Positions 18,719-28,326 are shown, counted from the first letter of the stretch. The stretch: 47,159 nt of DNA from Saprospirales bacterium (GCA_016711605.1 JADJSS010000029.1:1-47159); one strand, 5' to 3'. Translations and numbers: made by a program. The notes: generated by a model not told the origin, from the letters alone.

Positions 18719-20679
18719 TTTGGTTTTGCAGTTACAGTAATATTCATTGTATCAGAACATCCATTGGATGAATAAATAAAATTATAAATTCCACTTGCAC
18801 TTGATGCAAAAGTGACAGAAGCAATGCCACCAGTTGTAGTTCCAAGTGTAGCACCAGCAGCATTTCCGGTTTGTGCAGTCCACGCACCAGTTGTTGGATT
18901 TGTACCTGTTAATGTAGCAGAAGTACCTGCACAAGTTGTTTGATTTATACCTGCATTTGGTTTAATAGTATTTACTGTGATACATTGTGTTTTACACCAA
19001 TTTCCAGCTGTATTTTTTACGGTTACACAATAAGTTCCAGCACATAGATTTATTGCTGTTTGTGTACTTTGATTTCCAGCTGCTGCGTCCCATTCATAAG
19101 TGTATGGACCAGGTGCGCCAGCTGTAACCGTTGCCGTTGCAGTGCCATTGCAAGATGGTGGATTCGGTGTAGCACATGTTGCATTACATGCACCTTGTGT
19201 ACCTGTATTACCGTTAAATGTCCATACAGTACCAGCATCAATATTTCTAAATGCAAATTTACTATCTTGTGCTATTCCACCTATTCGTGTAATTGGACCT
19301 GCTGCATTTGCAATGGCTCTGGCCGTTTGTAAAGTTCCTCTATATGGACAAGAGAATGGAGCATTCGCATTTGTTATTGTTCCTGGTGATGTTGTAAACG
19401 ATGCAGTTGCAACTGTGCTGTTAATATTTCTTGAATTATCCATCCAGTAAACTGCATCTACAATTGTACCAGTAGAATTCCAGATCCCTATCCAACCACC
19501 TTCAAAAATACCACCTGGAAGATAAAATCTGTTTCCTATAAAACCAGGAAGATTCGCAGTCGGTAATCTGTCTGCACCAGAATTTGCACCACCAATCGTT
19601 AAAAAACCAAGTGGCGGAATAGTTGTACCAGGTGGAAAAAATAAGACTGCTGGTTCAGAAACTGCACCACCATTTTCGTTGGAATAATTTCCTAACATAT
19701 AGCAACTTAAATCTAATGCCTGACAAGGGTTTGGATTGTATAATTCAACCCATTCGGAACCTGCACTTAAATTACTTCTTGCAAGAATTGTATTTTCTCC
19801 AGACTTGTCAATCAATAGTTCATTTATAACCACTGCAGGTCCTGTGTAACTACAAGTTGACGGACTACAGTTTGTATTGTCGACTTTTGACATTGAAAGC
19901 GTTAATGAGTCCGTGCAACCACATGTATTATTTGCTGTTATTCTTGAAGTATCACTACAACCATTGTTTGTCCAAACCAAAAAGTAATTTCCTGAAGCAC
20001 TAAAACCAGTAACTGTTGTTGTTGGACTGCCTGATGTTGTGATGGTTGCTGTGCCAGCACTACCAGCACCTATTGTCCATGTTCCAGTGCCGCTTGCAGC
20101 CATGGTAGCAGATCCTGATGAAAAACAAGATACCGATTGATCAACACCTGCATTTGGTTTGGCAGTTACAGTTACATTCATTGTATCAGAACATCCATTG
20201 GATGAATAAATAAAATTATAAATTCCACTTGCATTACTTGCAAACGAAACTGAAGCAACACCACCAGTAGTAGTTCCTAGTGTAGCACCAGCAGGATTTC
20301 CGGTTTGTGCAGTCCATGTACCAGTTGTTGGAGTAGTTCCGGTTAAGGTTGTTGATGTTCCTGCACAAATACCAGTTTGGTTGGCACCAGCATTTGGTTT
20401 AGGATTTACGGTAACATTCATCGTATCTGTACAACCATTCGCTGTATAAATAAAATTATAAATTCCACTTGCATTTGCTGCAAAGGAACCGACGCAATAC
20501 CACCAGTTGTAGTTCCCAGTGTAGCACCAGCAGGATTTCCGGTTTGTATAGACCATGTACCAGTTGTTGGAGTTGTACCTGTTAATGTTGTTGATGTTCC
20601 TGCACAAATACCAGTTTGATTTGAACCAGCATTTGGTTTTCCTGTTGGTGATAATGTAATACTCGTATCTTTTGTACAT
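16840..20679 (-). CDS. Giant T9SS adhesin, central repetitive part (fragment 2 of 3)
   Basis: The true coding part of this frame runs from about 20490 to about 16857; the first 60 or so residues (MYKRYEYYI...) and the last few (PKLCSI) are out-of-frame noise. It contains one complete and one partial 80-residue repeat of the QTGICAGTSTTLTGT type, one related SVSCFSSG repeat, and a second lamin-tail-like domain (VVINELLIDKSGE ... EWVELYNPNPC). Then come a SprB-like segment (YTYEWDAAAGNQSTQTAINL), another CAGTSATLTGT repeat, and three full 176-residue repeats with part of a fourth. It connects the signal-peptide fragment to the sorting-domain fragment. The lamin-tail domain is a beta-sandwich common in secreted bacterial proteins. 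Confidence 0.88.
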   Translation of the reverse strand: MYKRYEYYIITNRKTKCWFKSNWYLCRNINNINRYNSNNWYMVYTNRKSCWCYTGNYNWWYCVGSFAANASGIYNFIYTANGCTDTMNVTVNPKPNAGANQTGICAGTSTTLTGTTPTTGTWTAQTGNPAGATLGTTTGGVASVSFASNASGIYNFIYSSNGCSDTMNVTVTAKPNAGVDQSVSCFSSGSATMAASGTGTWTIGAGSAGTATITTSGSPTTTVTGFSASGNYFLVWTNNGCSDTSRITANNTCGCTDSLTLSMSKVDNTNCSPSTCSYTGPAVVINELLIDKSGENTILARSNLSAGSEWVELYNPNPCQALDLSCYMLGNYSNENGGAVSEPAVLFFPPGTTIPPLGFLTIGGANSGADRLPTANLPGFIGNRFYLPGGIFEGGWIGIWNSTGTIVDAVYWMDNSRNINSTVATASFTTSPGTITNANAPFSCPYRGTLQTARAIANAAGPITRIGGIAQDSKFAFRNIDAGTVWTFNGNTGTQGACNATCATPNPPSCNGTATATVTAGAPGPYTYEWDAAAGNQSTQTAINLCAGTYCVTVKNTAGNWCKTQCITVNTIKPNAGINQTTCAGTSATLTGTNPTTGAWTAQTGNAAGATLGTTTGGIASVTFASSASGIYNFIYSSNGCSDTMNITVTAKPNAGIDQTVSCYITGTATMAGSGTGTWTFATGNAGTATITTPNSPTTTITNFSASGTYNLVWTNNGCSDTARITANNNCSCPITNNNLTAPVSPNCAPYIGTTINGSTASPVGGTYTWQYSNGGAFANASGTNNTEDYTTGVLPLGTNQFRRIYTTTSGIICSDTSNVVSIVVTAKPNAGIDQTVSCYITGTATMAGSGTGTWTFATGNAGTATITTPNSPTTTITNFSASGTYNLVWTNNGCSDTARITANNNCSCPITNNNLTAPVSPNCAPYNGTTINGSTPSPVGGTYTWQYSNGGAFANASGTNNTEDYTTGVLPLGTNQFRRIYTTTSGIICSDTSNVVSIVVTAKPNAGIDQTVYCYITGTATMAGSGTGTWTFATGNAGTATITTPNSPTTTITNFSASGTYNLVWTNNGCSDTARITANNNCSCPITNNNLTAPISPNCAPFNGTTINGSTASPVGGTYTWQYSNGGGFANASGTNNTEDYTTGVLPLGTNQFRRIYTTTSGIICSDTSNVVSIVVNAKPNAGIDQTVSCYITGTATMAGSGTGTWTFAAGNSGTATITTTNSPTTTITNFSASGTYNLVWTNNGCSDTARITANNNCSCPITNNNLTAPISPKLCSI
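20152..20630 (-). repeat. Two 240-bp coding repeats, one missing a base
   Basis: The landmark ATTTGG occurs at 20631, 20392 and 20152, giving spacings of 239 and 240. Both units encode the QTGICAGTSTTLTGTTPTTG module. The 239-base unit contains the frame loss near 20490. A third, less similar copy lies at about 18719-18955 (237 bases). Confidence 0.9.
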
Positions 20680-21647
20680 CCATTTTGAGTAACTGAGATA
20701 GTGTATGTATTTGCAGCTAAGTTAGATGCTGAAGTTGCTGTTGCGGTATTCGTTGGTGATGGATTTGGACTCCATGAAAATGTAACTGCACCTGCTGTAG
20801 TAACAGTAAGTGAAATGCTTCCATTATTATTTCCACAGGTAGGTTGTGTAACTACTGCATTAAAAGAAATTAAGGTAGCTGTATTACAGGTTCCGCCGTT
20901 ACAATTATTCGTTCCTGCAATGGATGGTGATATATTTCTTTGCCATGCACCTCCATCCGGAATTCTGCTAAAAGTAAGATTGGCACTTGTTACATCTTGA
21001 ACATAAGTAATTTCTGTACCAACTGTCATTTGTTTAGCAGATTTTAAAGTTGGCAAAGCACCACAAGAAGTAGGTTTACATGGATTAAAACTAAATTCAG
21101 CATCTGATGTTAAAAGATTTGGATTACCAGCGCTAAATGTCCAGTAAATTGCATCTTCTACTGCGCCTGTAGGTTTATAAAGAGCAATCCATCCAGCTGT
21201 ATTTTCTAAAAACCATCTTGTACTTTCAATACATAAATTTGGCTGACCAATATAATTTGCTAAAATAAAATCGACGCTTCCTGCAGTTGCACTTGCATTT
21301 GGACCTCCAACAACGATGTGTCCTAATGGTGGAATTATAGTACCAGCCGGAAATGCAAATGAACCACCAATAAAAGTTCCAGCAGCAATATTTCCATTTT
21401 GAGTTTTAGAGGCAATAATATAACAGCTTATATCAACCGCATTACAAGGGTCTGTGTTGTAAATTTCTACATATTCTTTACCACAAGTATTTGCTGAAGC
21501 ATTTACCATCGTTTGATCGCATGCAGTACCTGAGGTATTGGGCTTTGGCATTACTTCATTTATCACAATTTTGGAAAACGATACTGTTTGTAAGGATAAA
21601 AAAATACATAAGAAAAAAATGCGAATTAATGAAAATCGTGTTTGCAT
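20418..21647 (-). CDS. Giant T9SS adhesin, N-terminal part with signal peptide and lamin-tail domain (fragment 1 of 3)
   Basis: This starts at the ATG at 21647 with a signal peptide (MQTRFSLIRIFFLCIFLSLQ, cleavage near residue 25). A lamin-tail-like domain follows (KIVINEVMPKP ... CGKEYVEIYNTDPC ... SCYIIASK, residues about 26-235), then a SprB-type repeat (residues about 257-333: QPTCGNNNGSISLTV ... FSWSPNPS ... YTISVTQNGC). The first QTGICAGTSTTLTGT repeat comes next. The frame is lost near 20490, after GGIASV, where GTTCCTTT replaces the GTTTCCTTT-like sequence needed to continue as SFAANASGIYNF. Repaired at both indels, the whole gene (13830-21647) is 7818 bases, exactly divisible by three, giving about 2605 residues. 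Confidence 0.9.
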   Translation of the reverse strand: MQTRFSLIRIFFLCIFLSLQTVSFSKIVINEVMPKPNTSGTACDQTMVNASANTCGKEYVEIYNTDPCNAVDISCYIIASKTQNGNIAAGTFIGGSFAFPAGTIIPPLGHIVVGGPNASATAGSVDFILANYIGQPNLCIESTRWFLENTAGWIALYKPTGAVEDAIYWTFSAGNPNLLTSDAEFSFNPCKPTSCGALPTLKSAKQMTVGTEITYVQDVTSANLTFSRIPDGGAWQRNISPSIAGTNNCNGGTCNTATLISFNAVVTQPTCGNNNGSISLTVTTAGAVTFSWSPNPSPTNTATATSASNLAANTYTISVTQNGCTKDTSITLSPTGKPNAGSNQTGICAGTSTTLTGTTPTTGTWSIQTGNPAGATLGTTTGGIASVPLQQMQVEFIILFIQRMVVQIR

Positions 21648-21833
21648 AAACTAATAAAATTGATGATTTTAATTTAGCATTAAATTTAGGTGAATCTTCA
21701 TCTAAATTATTATAGATTTTACCTTATTTGCCCTATTTGAAAATTTAAATAACTAGTTTATTATTTGAATGTTATAATGTGTAAATTATTGATAATCATT
21801 ATTTTAATTTTAATATTTATTAGCAATAATAAT

Positions 21834-21860
21834 AAAAAAGTCACCCAAAATTGGATGACT
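21834..21860 (-). terminator. Intrinsic terminator after the type A surface protein gene
   Basis: Read on the minus strand, AGTCATCCA and TGGGTGACT form a nine-pair stem (one G-U pair) around an ATTT loop, followed directly by a run of six T. It begins about 40 bases after the stop of the 2142-residue protein gene, separating it from the giant adhesin gene downstream. Confidence 0.8.
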
Positions 21861-21897
21861 AAAAATAAACAGAATGAAAAAAAATGGTTGCTATTTT

Positions 21898-24800
21898 TTA
21901 TTGTTTAATTATCTTATAAGATTCAGATTTTTCATTTCCTAGTTTTAAAATATAAAATCCATTAGTTAACCCATTTAGACTGATTTTTGAATTTATATCT
22001 TGTAAAACTCCGTTTAAAATGAGCTCTCCGAAACTGTTATAAAGCGTAAATTCTAAAGATTCTTCTTTTTGAAAATTTATGTTTATTTCCTGACTAATTT
22101 TATTAAAATAAACGGTATGGTTTTTAGATAATTCATTATTACAGAAAGATGATATAATTTTAGAATACGTTTCTTTTCCATTAAAATCAACTTGTTTTAA
22201 CCGATAATAATTTTCGGTTGACGTATTGTAAGTTTTATCATCCCAAAAATATTCTATTGGGTTGTTACTATTTCCTGTTCCTAATATCTTTGAAATTCTT
22301 TCCCAATGAATGGCATCTAGACTTTTTTCAAGTTCAAAATAATTATTGTTTATTTCGGTTGCGGTAGTCCAAGTTACTTTTACATAATTACCCATACATT
22401 CTGAAGTAAAAGATTGTAATTCAATTGGCAGTAGTGTATTACAAACCTCGCAACCATTTAATCCTTCAATATAAAAAGTAGAAGAAATTCCACCATTTCC
22501 ATCTATTAGTAAAAAATATTTTTGCCCAACTGTTAAGCCAGATAAATTAAATTCTGTGTTTGCAGCCATTCCATTAACGTAAATATTTCCTGAGCCAGAA
22601 ATTCCGCCACCATTTGCAAATAAATATGACATATTATTCCTAGTTTCATCATTTGGACAACCACCAGTTGGAACACTAAAACTACCAGTACAATCTCCAG
22701 TTTGACTTAAGACAATTGGTTGTGTATCATCTGATCCACCAGTAAGATTTGTATTTCCACTAATGGTTATGCGAGCAGTTGTAGCACTTGCAATAAAATA
22801 AAACCACGCACAATCATTATTTGCATCAACTGCTGTCACAACATTATTTACGAATGCTGGCCCAAAATGCAATCGAATGCTTTCAAATGAAATTTCATTT
22901 CCTGTAGTAACACTCTCTTTTATAGAAAATATCCATGTTCCGTTCGGATTTCTACCATTAAAAGTAGATTGGAAACTATTATCTGTTTGCACTGCATAAT
23001 AACCAATGCTATACGGATAATATGAACTTTGAACAGTATTACTATACTCTCTTATTCTTTCAAGTGCTGCATTATCTCGAAAATGAATATCCATCCAAAC
23101 ATCATTTGTTGTTGTAGTTAAATCTGTAATAAAATCTAAATTCGTACCATCAGGTGCAGTTAATCTAAAGTCATAGCTACTTAGATTTTTCTTACAAGTT
23201 GAATTCCCTAATTTTAGATCTATTTGTTGTAATACATATTTCCCACTTGTATTATTTAATGGTGTAGGTAAACCAGAAACAGTAATATTTCTTGTAAATG
23301 TACCGAAACTACTTCCAAAATCGGTACCACATGCTTTTGTTGTTGTGTTTGAAAATATTGTTAATGGTAACACTGATAATATAGCTTGAGAAGATTGAAA
23401 AACATCGCATGGTGTTCTTGTAAGATTACAATAGTATCTATATCCGTCCATACTAAAAGGTGGATTATTTACAAATAAAATAGAATCTGTTGCTCCTGAA
23501 TAAACACCACCATTGCTTACATTCGACCAAGTTGTTCCATTGTAAACAACCCATTGGTAAGTAACACCTGCCGTAAATGTAGGTGAAACACCGAATGAAG
23601 CAGTTCCAACTTCATTATATACGGTATCGTTTAGTGGATATCCATCAGTAGAAATTGATGCATTTATAAACACATAATCAAATGTTGAACAACCACTTCC
23701 GTTTGTTACCGTCCATTTGTACTTAGAATTTGACGTAACACCAGTAATAGTTGTCGTTGCAGAACTTGGTGTTGTAATGGTTCCTGTACCGTATTCCAAT
23801 GTCCAGTTTCCAGTGTATCCGCCAGGTGCTGCTGTACCTGCCATCGTAGCTGTGGTTGTAGCACAAGCTAAAGTTTGATCTGCACCGCCATTTGCGGTTG
23901 TAAAACTGGCTGCTGCAGAATAATTATATGCTTTGTCACGCATATATACTGCATAAATAAATGGTGTTCCTGCTGCATTATTATCGGTGTATGTTTGTGT
24001 ACCTGGTGCTATACTATTTGATAAAACCGTCCAGCCGTTAATTGTATTCGGGCCAATTTTTGAATCTGTGGAATAATAACCCTGATTATTCAGAGTAGGT
24101 AATGATGTTCCAGCAGGTGCACGTAAAATCATCACACCATTAATACCGCTGGTTTGTGTGGCATTGTCTGTTCCATCAGTCCAAGTAATAACATTATTAT
24201 TTCCTGATGAATTAATACACAATCCGGTTGCCGCATTTGGTATTGTGATATCTACGCCTGATGACAAAGTAGTTGTATAAATGATTACATCTTCAAATCC
24301 GTACACATCGCCACCTGCATCATTATCACCATCCACACCAATTCTTGGTATATAGGTTCTTCCGTTTGTAGCTGTACCACTTGCCGTGAATCTCACCCAT
24401 GAACCAGAAGTGGTTGCAGATAAAGTACCATTTACTGCAGTTCCACCGTCAGTTGATATTGCTGAAACTCTGCCTAAATCTGAGTTGTCAGCAGAACGGA
24501 TATATCCTATAGCATGAATATAATTTGTTCCGCTACCAGGAATATTAACAGGATATCCAACATGTTGAACATAACGTTCACTTGAAGTATTTACAGTTAA
24601 ATTTAACCTTCTGTTTCCAGTGCGAATTGCAGCAGTTGATGGTGATGTACCTATTGCTGTAGCTATATTTCCCGATGCATCTTTTATCCAACCATTGGCT
24701 GTTCCAACATTATTTTCAAAACCAGGATTAAACGTAACCGGTTCTGTATTAAATGACCAGATATCACCTGTTGTAGTTCCACAAGAATTAAGTGAATTTA

Positions 24801-27800
24801 TTCGCCAGTAATATAATGTTGAGTTGCTTAAAGTTACAGGTGTGTAACTTGCTGATGCCTGATTTCCTATAAACGAACCTGGTGATGTGGTGCCAAAATA
24901 TATATCATACGTTGTTGCATTTCCGCCATCAGTCCATGTTAAATCTGGATCTAAAACAATATTAGTTGAACCATCGCCGGGAAATGGAATAACAGCTTTT
25001 AAAGGAACATCGTTCACTGTAAGTGTAGCATTTCCATCAGAAGTTGATGTAGGTGAACAAGTACCTGAAACTACACAACGGTATCTGTTACCATTCATTC
25101 CTGCTGTTGGATTAGTGATTGTTAAACTAACAGTTGTTGCACCTGAATAAACTCCACCATTCGTTACATCATTCCATCCTGTGATAAATTCCTGCCATTG
25201 ATAGGTTAAAGTACCACTACCTGTTGCTGCTAACGTAAATGTACGATTGCCTGTACCAGCACAAACTGCTGCTGGACTGGTTGGTTGAGTAATTATAGAT
25301 GGTGCAACATCTACAATCATTTCAATTACATTTGATTCAACCGCACCTATCCAATCTAATCTGCATATTGAGCGTGCTAATCTTTTATACCAGGTTGTTT
25401 GAGTTATGGTTGATGGATCATAGGTTGATGAAGTTGCACCGCTTATATCACTAAAACCCGAAGAACTACTAGTAGTGGAAGACTGCCATTTGTATTCTAT
25501 TGTGCAAGAAGTACCGCTGGCATCAGCAGGATTTGTAATTGCAACAGGATTGAATGAACCGCAATTGGATTGAGCATTTCCTATAGTTCCGCCACTTGTC
25601 GGATTAACACAAGATACCGTCATTTCAATTACATTGGATTCTGCAGCTCCTGTCCAATTGGAACGACAATCTACACGAGACAAACGTTTATACCATGTTG
25701 TTTGAGAGATTGATGAAGGATCGTATGTTGCAGAATTTGTTCCGCTGATATCACTAAAGCCGCTTGAATTACTTGTTGTGGATGATTGCCATTTATACTC
25801 CAAAGTACCCGTATGACCACTTGGTAAAGTAACATTCGTAATTGTAGATGGATCAAAATCACCACAAGTAGATGATTGTGCGTTACCAATACTGCCTCCG
25901 CTTGTTGGATTGATACAAACCGTGCAAACCATAACCGTTGCATCACCGCCTGTAAAAACTCCGTCATAAAAATTGGTGATTGATTTATTGATGATATTTG
26001 TCGTAACTGCTACTGCATCCATACAAACCCAGACACTGCCATTTTTAACACCACCGAAAATATTGGCTTCCGTTCCATTCACATCACCATCAGCATACAC
26101 TAACGTAACATCACAGGTTGGTGAAGTGATACCACTTATTGTAACTGTCCAAAATCTAGTTAAAAAATCGGTAGTACTAGAATTATCTGCATGTTTAGAG
26201 TTATCTACCCGTACACCTGCGTATGCAGAGGAAAAAGTTCCAGCTGTAAAATTTAAGATAACTGGACTATATTCAGCTGTTCCGGTATTATCACCGATTG
26301 GAAATAAAAATGAACTTGTACCAGTATAATTTTTTCTGAATTCACCGGTACTAGTCGCTACTACCATTCTGGTTGATGAAGGTGTACCGCTTACAGTAGC
26401 TGCAGTACCCAAAGTAAGATTGTTTGCGCCAATGGTAAATAACCCTGCTGTTAAACCCAAAGAAGTGGTAAGATCTAAGTTAGAGGATAATGTTACACCA
26501 GCATTATTATTTATGATAACATTTGGAACTGATGATGGTAATCCTGAGGTTGGCTGATTAGAAGTACCATTAAATTCAACTGTTGCCGCACTGCCTAATG
26601 TAATTGTTGGTGAATTAGTATTACTAATGGCTCGTGTTGCACCACCAGAAAATCCGTTTGTATTTACTTCTTTGGTTATACCATTAAGCGTAAATGTTTG
26701 ACTGGCTGATGCTGCTGAAAGACTGTTGGTCGATGCATTCGATAAGGTTAAAATTTTATCAGTTGCAAGTGTAAAAGAATTACAGCTTAATGTTGAACTT
26801 TGCGTGATGTTAATATCGCCGTTAAAATTTAAAGTTCCTGTAAATGCACCCTGAGTTAAATTCGTTGCATTAACAGAACCATCACCGACACGAAGTGTAC
26901 CATTGACGGTTAGTGCACTTGCACCTGCGCTAAATGTAGGTGCATATGTTCCGGAAGTGCTTTCATAAGCCAGGTTAAAATAAGTTCTGCCGCTGGATGA
27001 AACCGGTGTATTTAAAGTAGATGAACCTCTGTAAATAAAGTTACTGCCAGTATTAAGTGTTGCAGAATTTAATGGTGTTGAAATACCAGCTAAGGTATTA
27101 TGTACATAGGTACCGTTATTATTTACGGCCCAGGTTCCGCTAACTGTCCAGGAAGAAGAACCTTGATTGATATAAGTACCATCAATATCTAAATCCGGTG
27201 TGGAAGTGCCGGCAGAAACCGTAAAGGTAGTATTGGCTGCCTGAGTAAATGTTTTACCAGTCGCAACTACAGATTTAGCATTGGCATTTCCTGCTAAGAA
27301 GTTGATGATATTAGAAGATCCGTTTGAGAATCCTGTACTTTCTATATTTTGTGTACCGGTAGTTTTTGACATGTTAAATCTCGACGTAAAATCTGCATCA
27401 GAGGCAGTTTCTGTTATAGTGCCTCCTGTATGCGTAAAATTTCCTTCCACATCAATTTCTGCAATTCTGGATGGTGGTGCACTAATGGTTGTACTGGTAT
27501 TGTTTGAGAAATTGAGTGTGCCGGCTGATTGTTCATAATTGCCTCTTACAATAATTTTTTTGGTGAGTGATGTTCCACTTACAGCTCTATCTAAAATTAA
27601 ACTTCCATTGGCATTGAATATCAAATTTCCATTTATTGTTAACGTAGCAGCATTTGTAGTTGAAGAAGACAACCCGATAGTACCTGTACTTGAAATAGTA
27701 AGATTTCCCTGAATGGTTCTGGTAAAAGCACCCGTTGCCAAATCACAACCTGCAGATCCGTTAAAAATTACATTTCCAAAACTTTCTGTAAACTCATTAT

Positions 27801-28326
27801 TTGCTAAAGTAACATCAATTTGCAAATTGGATGCTGCATTCCATGTACAGGTTGGCAACGTTCCACCAGACGCATTGTGTATATAGTAACTTCCCGATTG
27901 AAAAGTAACATTTCCAGTTGGAGTTAAAGTGGTTGCAGTCGCTGTTCGTTTATAAGTACCATATACATTTAAATCAATGGCATCTGGTCCGTTTGCTACT
28001 GTTATATCACCACTGGTAAGCAATTCCGCAGAACCTGATGAACTGATGGTTGTCTGGTCTATGGTAATTGAAGTGTTTACGGTTATGGCGTGATCTATAG
28101 TAATCACACCATCTGTCGAAGTTGGTGAAGCAGGTGCAGGATTTACCCAGGTTGTGCCATTATATCTTGACCAGTTTGCTGCAGTTGCCCAATTACCAGC
28201 TGCGAATGTTTTATAATCACCTGCTGCTTGTGCTTTTACAAACTCAACCGAAAATATAAATGCAATAAGAAAGCATGTATATTTAAGCTTTTTGTTTTCG
28301 AATAAATAAATGTAAAATTGAATCAT
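21898..28326 (-). CDS. Large secreted multidomain protein with T9SS type A sorting domain
   Basis: A 2142-residue protein, intact in one frame. Signal peptide: residues 1-33 (hydrophobic CFLIAFIFSVEFVKAQ). Residues about 40-750 are Thr/Ser/Asn-rich beta-strand sequence of the beta-helix type (TITIDQTT, LTINGNLIF, YEQSAGTLNFS). Two related modules of about 100 residues (NPTSGG.IGNAQS ... EYKWQSSTTS ... TTWYKRL) lie near 800-1000. An Ig-like module follows (about 1005-1105), then a fibronectin-like module (TTYDIYFGTTSPG ... LYYWRINS, about 1108-1198). A proprotein-convertase P-domain-like segment (GKYVLQQIDLKLG ... NGTWIFSIKES) lies near 1660-1820. LPIELQSFTSECMGNYVKVT precedes the type A sorting domain (last 75 residues, ending NGFYILKLGNEKSESYKIIK). 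It should be exported by T9SS and displayed or released at the surface. An intrinsic terminator follows. The ligand is unknown. Confidence 0.92.
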   Translation of the reverse strand: MIQFYIYLFENKKLKYTCFLIAFIFSVEFVKAQAAGDYKTFAAGNWATAANWSRYNGTTWVNPAPASPTSTDGVITIDHAITVNTSITIDQTTISSSGSAELLTSGDITVANGPDAIDLNVYGTYKRTATATTLTPTGNVTFQSGSYYIHNASGGTLPTCTWNAASNLQIDVTLANNEFTESFGNVIFNGSAGCDLATGAFTRTIQGNLTISSTGTIGLSSSTTNAATLTINGNLIFNANGSLILDRAVSGTSLTKKIIVRGNYEQSAGTLNFSNNTSTTISAPPSRIAEIDVEGNFTHTGGTITETASDADFTSRFNMSKTTGTQNIESTGFSNGSSNIINFLAGNANAKSVVATGKTFTQAANTTFTVSAGTSTPDLDIDGTYINQGSSSWTVSGTWAVNNNGTYVHNTLAGISTPLNSATLNTGSNFIYRGSSTLNTPVSSSGRTYFNLAYESTSGTYAPTFSAGASALTVNGTLRVGDGSVNATNLTQGAFTGTLNFNGDINITQSSTLSCNSFTLATDKILTLSNASTNSLSAASASQTFTLNGITKEVNTNGFSGGATRAISNTNSPTITLGSAATVEFNGTSNQPTSGLPSSVPNVIINNNAGVTLSSNLDLTTSLGLTAGLFTIGANNLTLGTAATVSGTPSSTRMVVATSTGEFRKNYTGTSSFLFPIGDNTGTAEYSPVILNFTAGTFSSAYAGVRVDNSKHADNSSTTDFLTRFWTVTISGITSPTCDVTLVYADGDVNGTEANIFGGVKNGSVWVCMDAVAVTTNIINKSITNFYDGVFTGGDATVMVCTVCINPTSGGSIGNAQSSTCGDFDPSTITNVTLPSGHTGTLEYKWQSSTTSNSSGFSDISGTNSATYDPSSISQTTWYKRLSRVDCRSNWTGAAESNVIEMTVSCVNPTSGGTIGNAQSNCGSFNPVAITNPADASGTSCTIEYKWQSSTTSSSSGFSDISGATSSTYDPSTITQTTWYKRLARSICRLDWIGAVESNVIEMIVDVAPSIITQPTSPAAVCAGTGNRTFTLAATGSGTLTYQWQEFITGWNDVTNGGVYSGATTVSLTITNPTAGMNGNRYRCVVSGTCSPTSTSDGNATLTVNDVPLKAVIPFPGDGSTNIVLDPDLTWTDGGNATTYDIYFGTTSPGSFIGNQASASYTPVTLSNSTLYYWRINSLNSCGTTTGDIWSFNTEPVTFNPGFENNVGTANGWIKDASGNIATAIGTSPSTAAIRTGNRRLNLTVNTSSERYVQHVGYPVNIPGSGTNYIHAIGYIRSADNSDLGRVSAISTDGGTAVNGTLSATTSGSWVRFTASGTATNGRTYIPRIGVDGDNDAGGDVYGFEDVIIYTTTLSSGVDITIPNAATGLCINSSGNNNVITWTDGTDNATQTSGINGVMILRAPAGTSLPTLNNQGYYSTDSKIGPNTINGWTVLSNSIAPGTQTYTDNNAAGTPFIYAVYMRDKAYNYSAAASFTTANGGADQTLACATTTATMAGTAAPGGYTGNWTLEYGTGTITTPSSATTTITGVTSNSKYKWTVTNGSGCSTFDYVFINASISTDGYPLNDTVYNEVGTASFGVSPTFTAGVTYQWVVYNGTTWSNVSNGGVYSGATDSILFVNNPPFSMDGYRYYCNLTRTPCDVFQSSQAILSVLPLTIFSNTTTKACGTDFGSSFGTFTRNITVSGLPTPLNNTSGKYVLQQIDLKLGNSTCKKNLSSYDFRLTAPDGTNLDFITDLTTTTNDVWMDIHFRDNAALERIREYSNTVQSSYYPYSIGYYAVQTDNSFQSTFNGRNPNGTWIFSIKESVTTGNEISFESIRLHFGPAFVNNVVTAVDANNDCAWFYFIASATTARITISGNTNLTGGSDDTQPIVLSQTGDCTGSFSVPTGGCPNDETRNNMSYLFANGGGISGSGNIYVNGMAANTEFNLSGLTVGQKYFLLIDGNGGISSTFYIEGLNGCEVCNTLLPIELQSFTSECMGNYVKVTWTTATEINNNYFELEKSLDAIHWERISKILGTGNSNNPIEYFWDDKTYNTSTENYYRLKQVDFNGKETYSKIISSFCNNELSKNHTVYFNKISQEININFQKEESLEFTLYNSFGELILNGVLQDINSKISLNGLTNGFYILKLGNEKSESYKIIKQ

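Noticed and set aside
13830..20631. Tandem arrays as a CRISPR or other non-coding repeat array
   Set aside because: Unit lengths are multiples of three (528, 240), the units translate into beta-domain modules in frame, and no spacer-repeat pattern exists.
16840..20679. Programmed ribosomal frameshifting in the giant adhesin
   Set aside because: Neither junction shows a convincing slippery heptamer, and the repeat-length comparison shows plain 1-base loss and gain.
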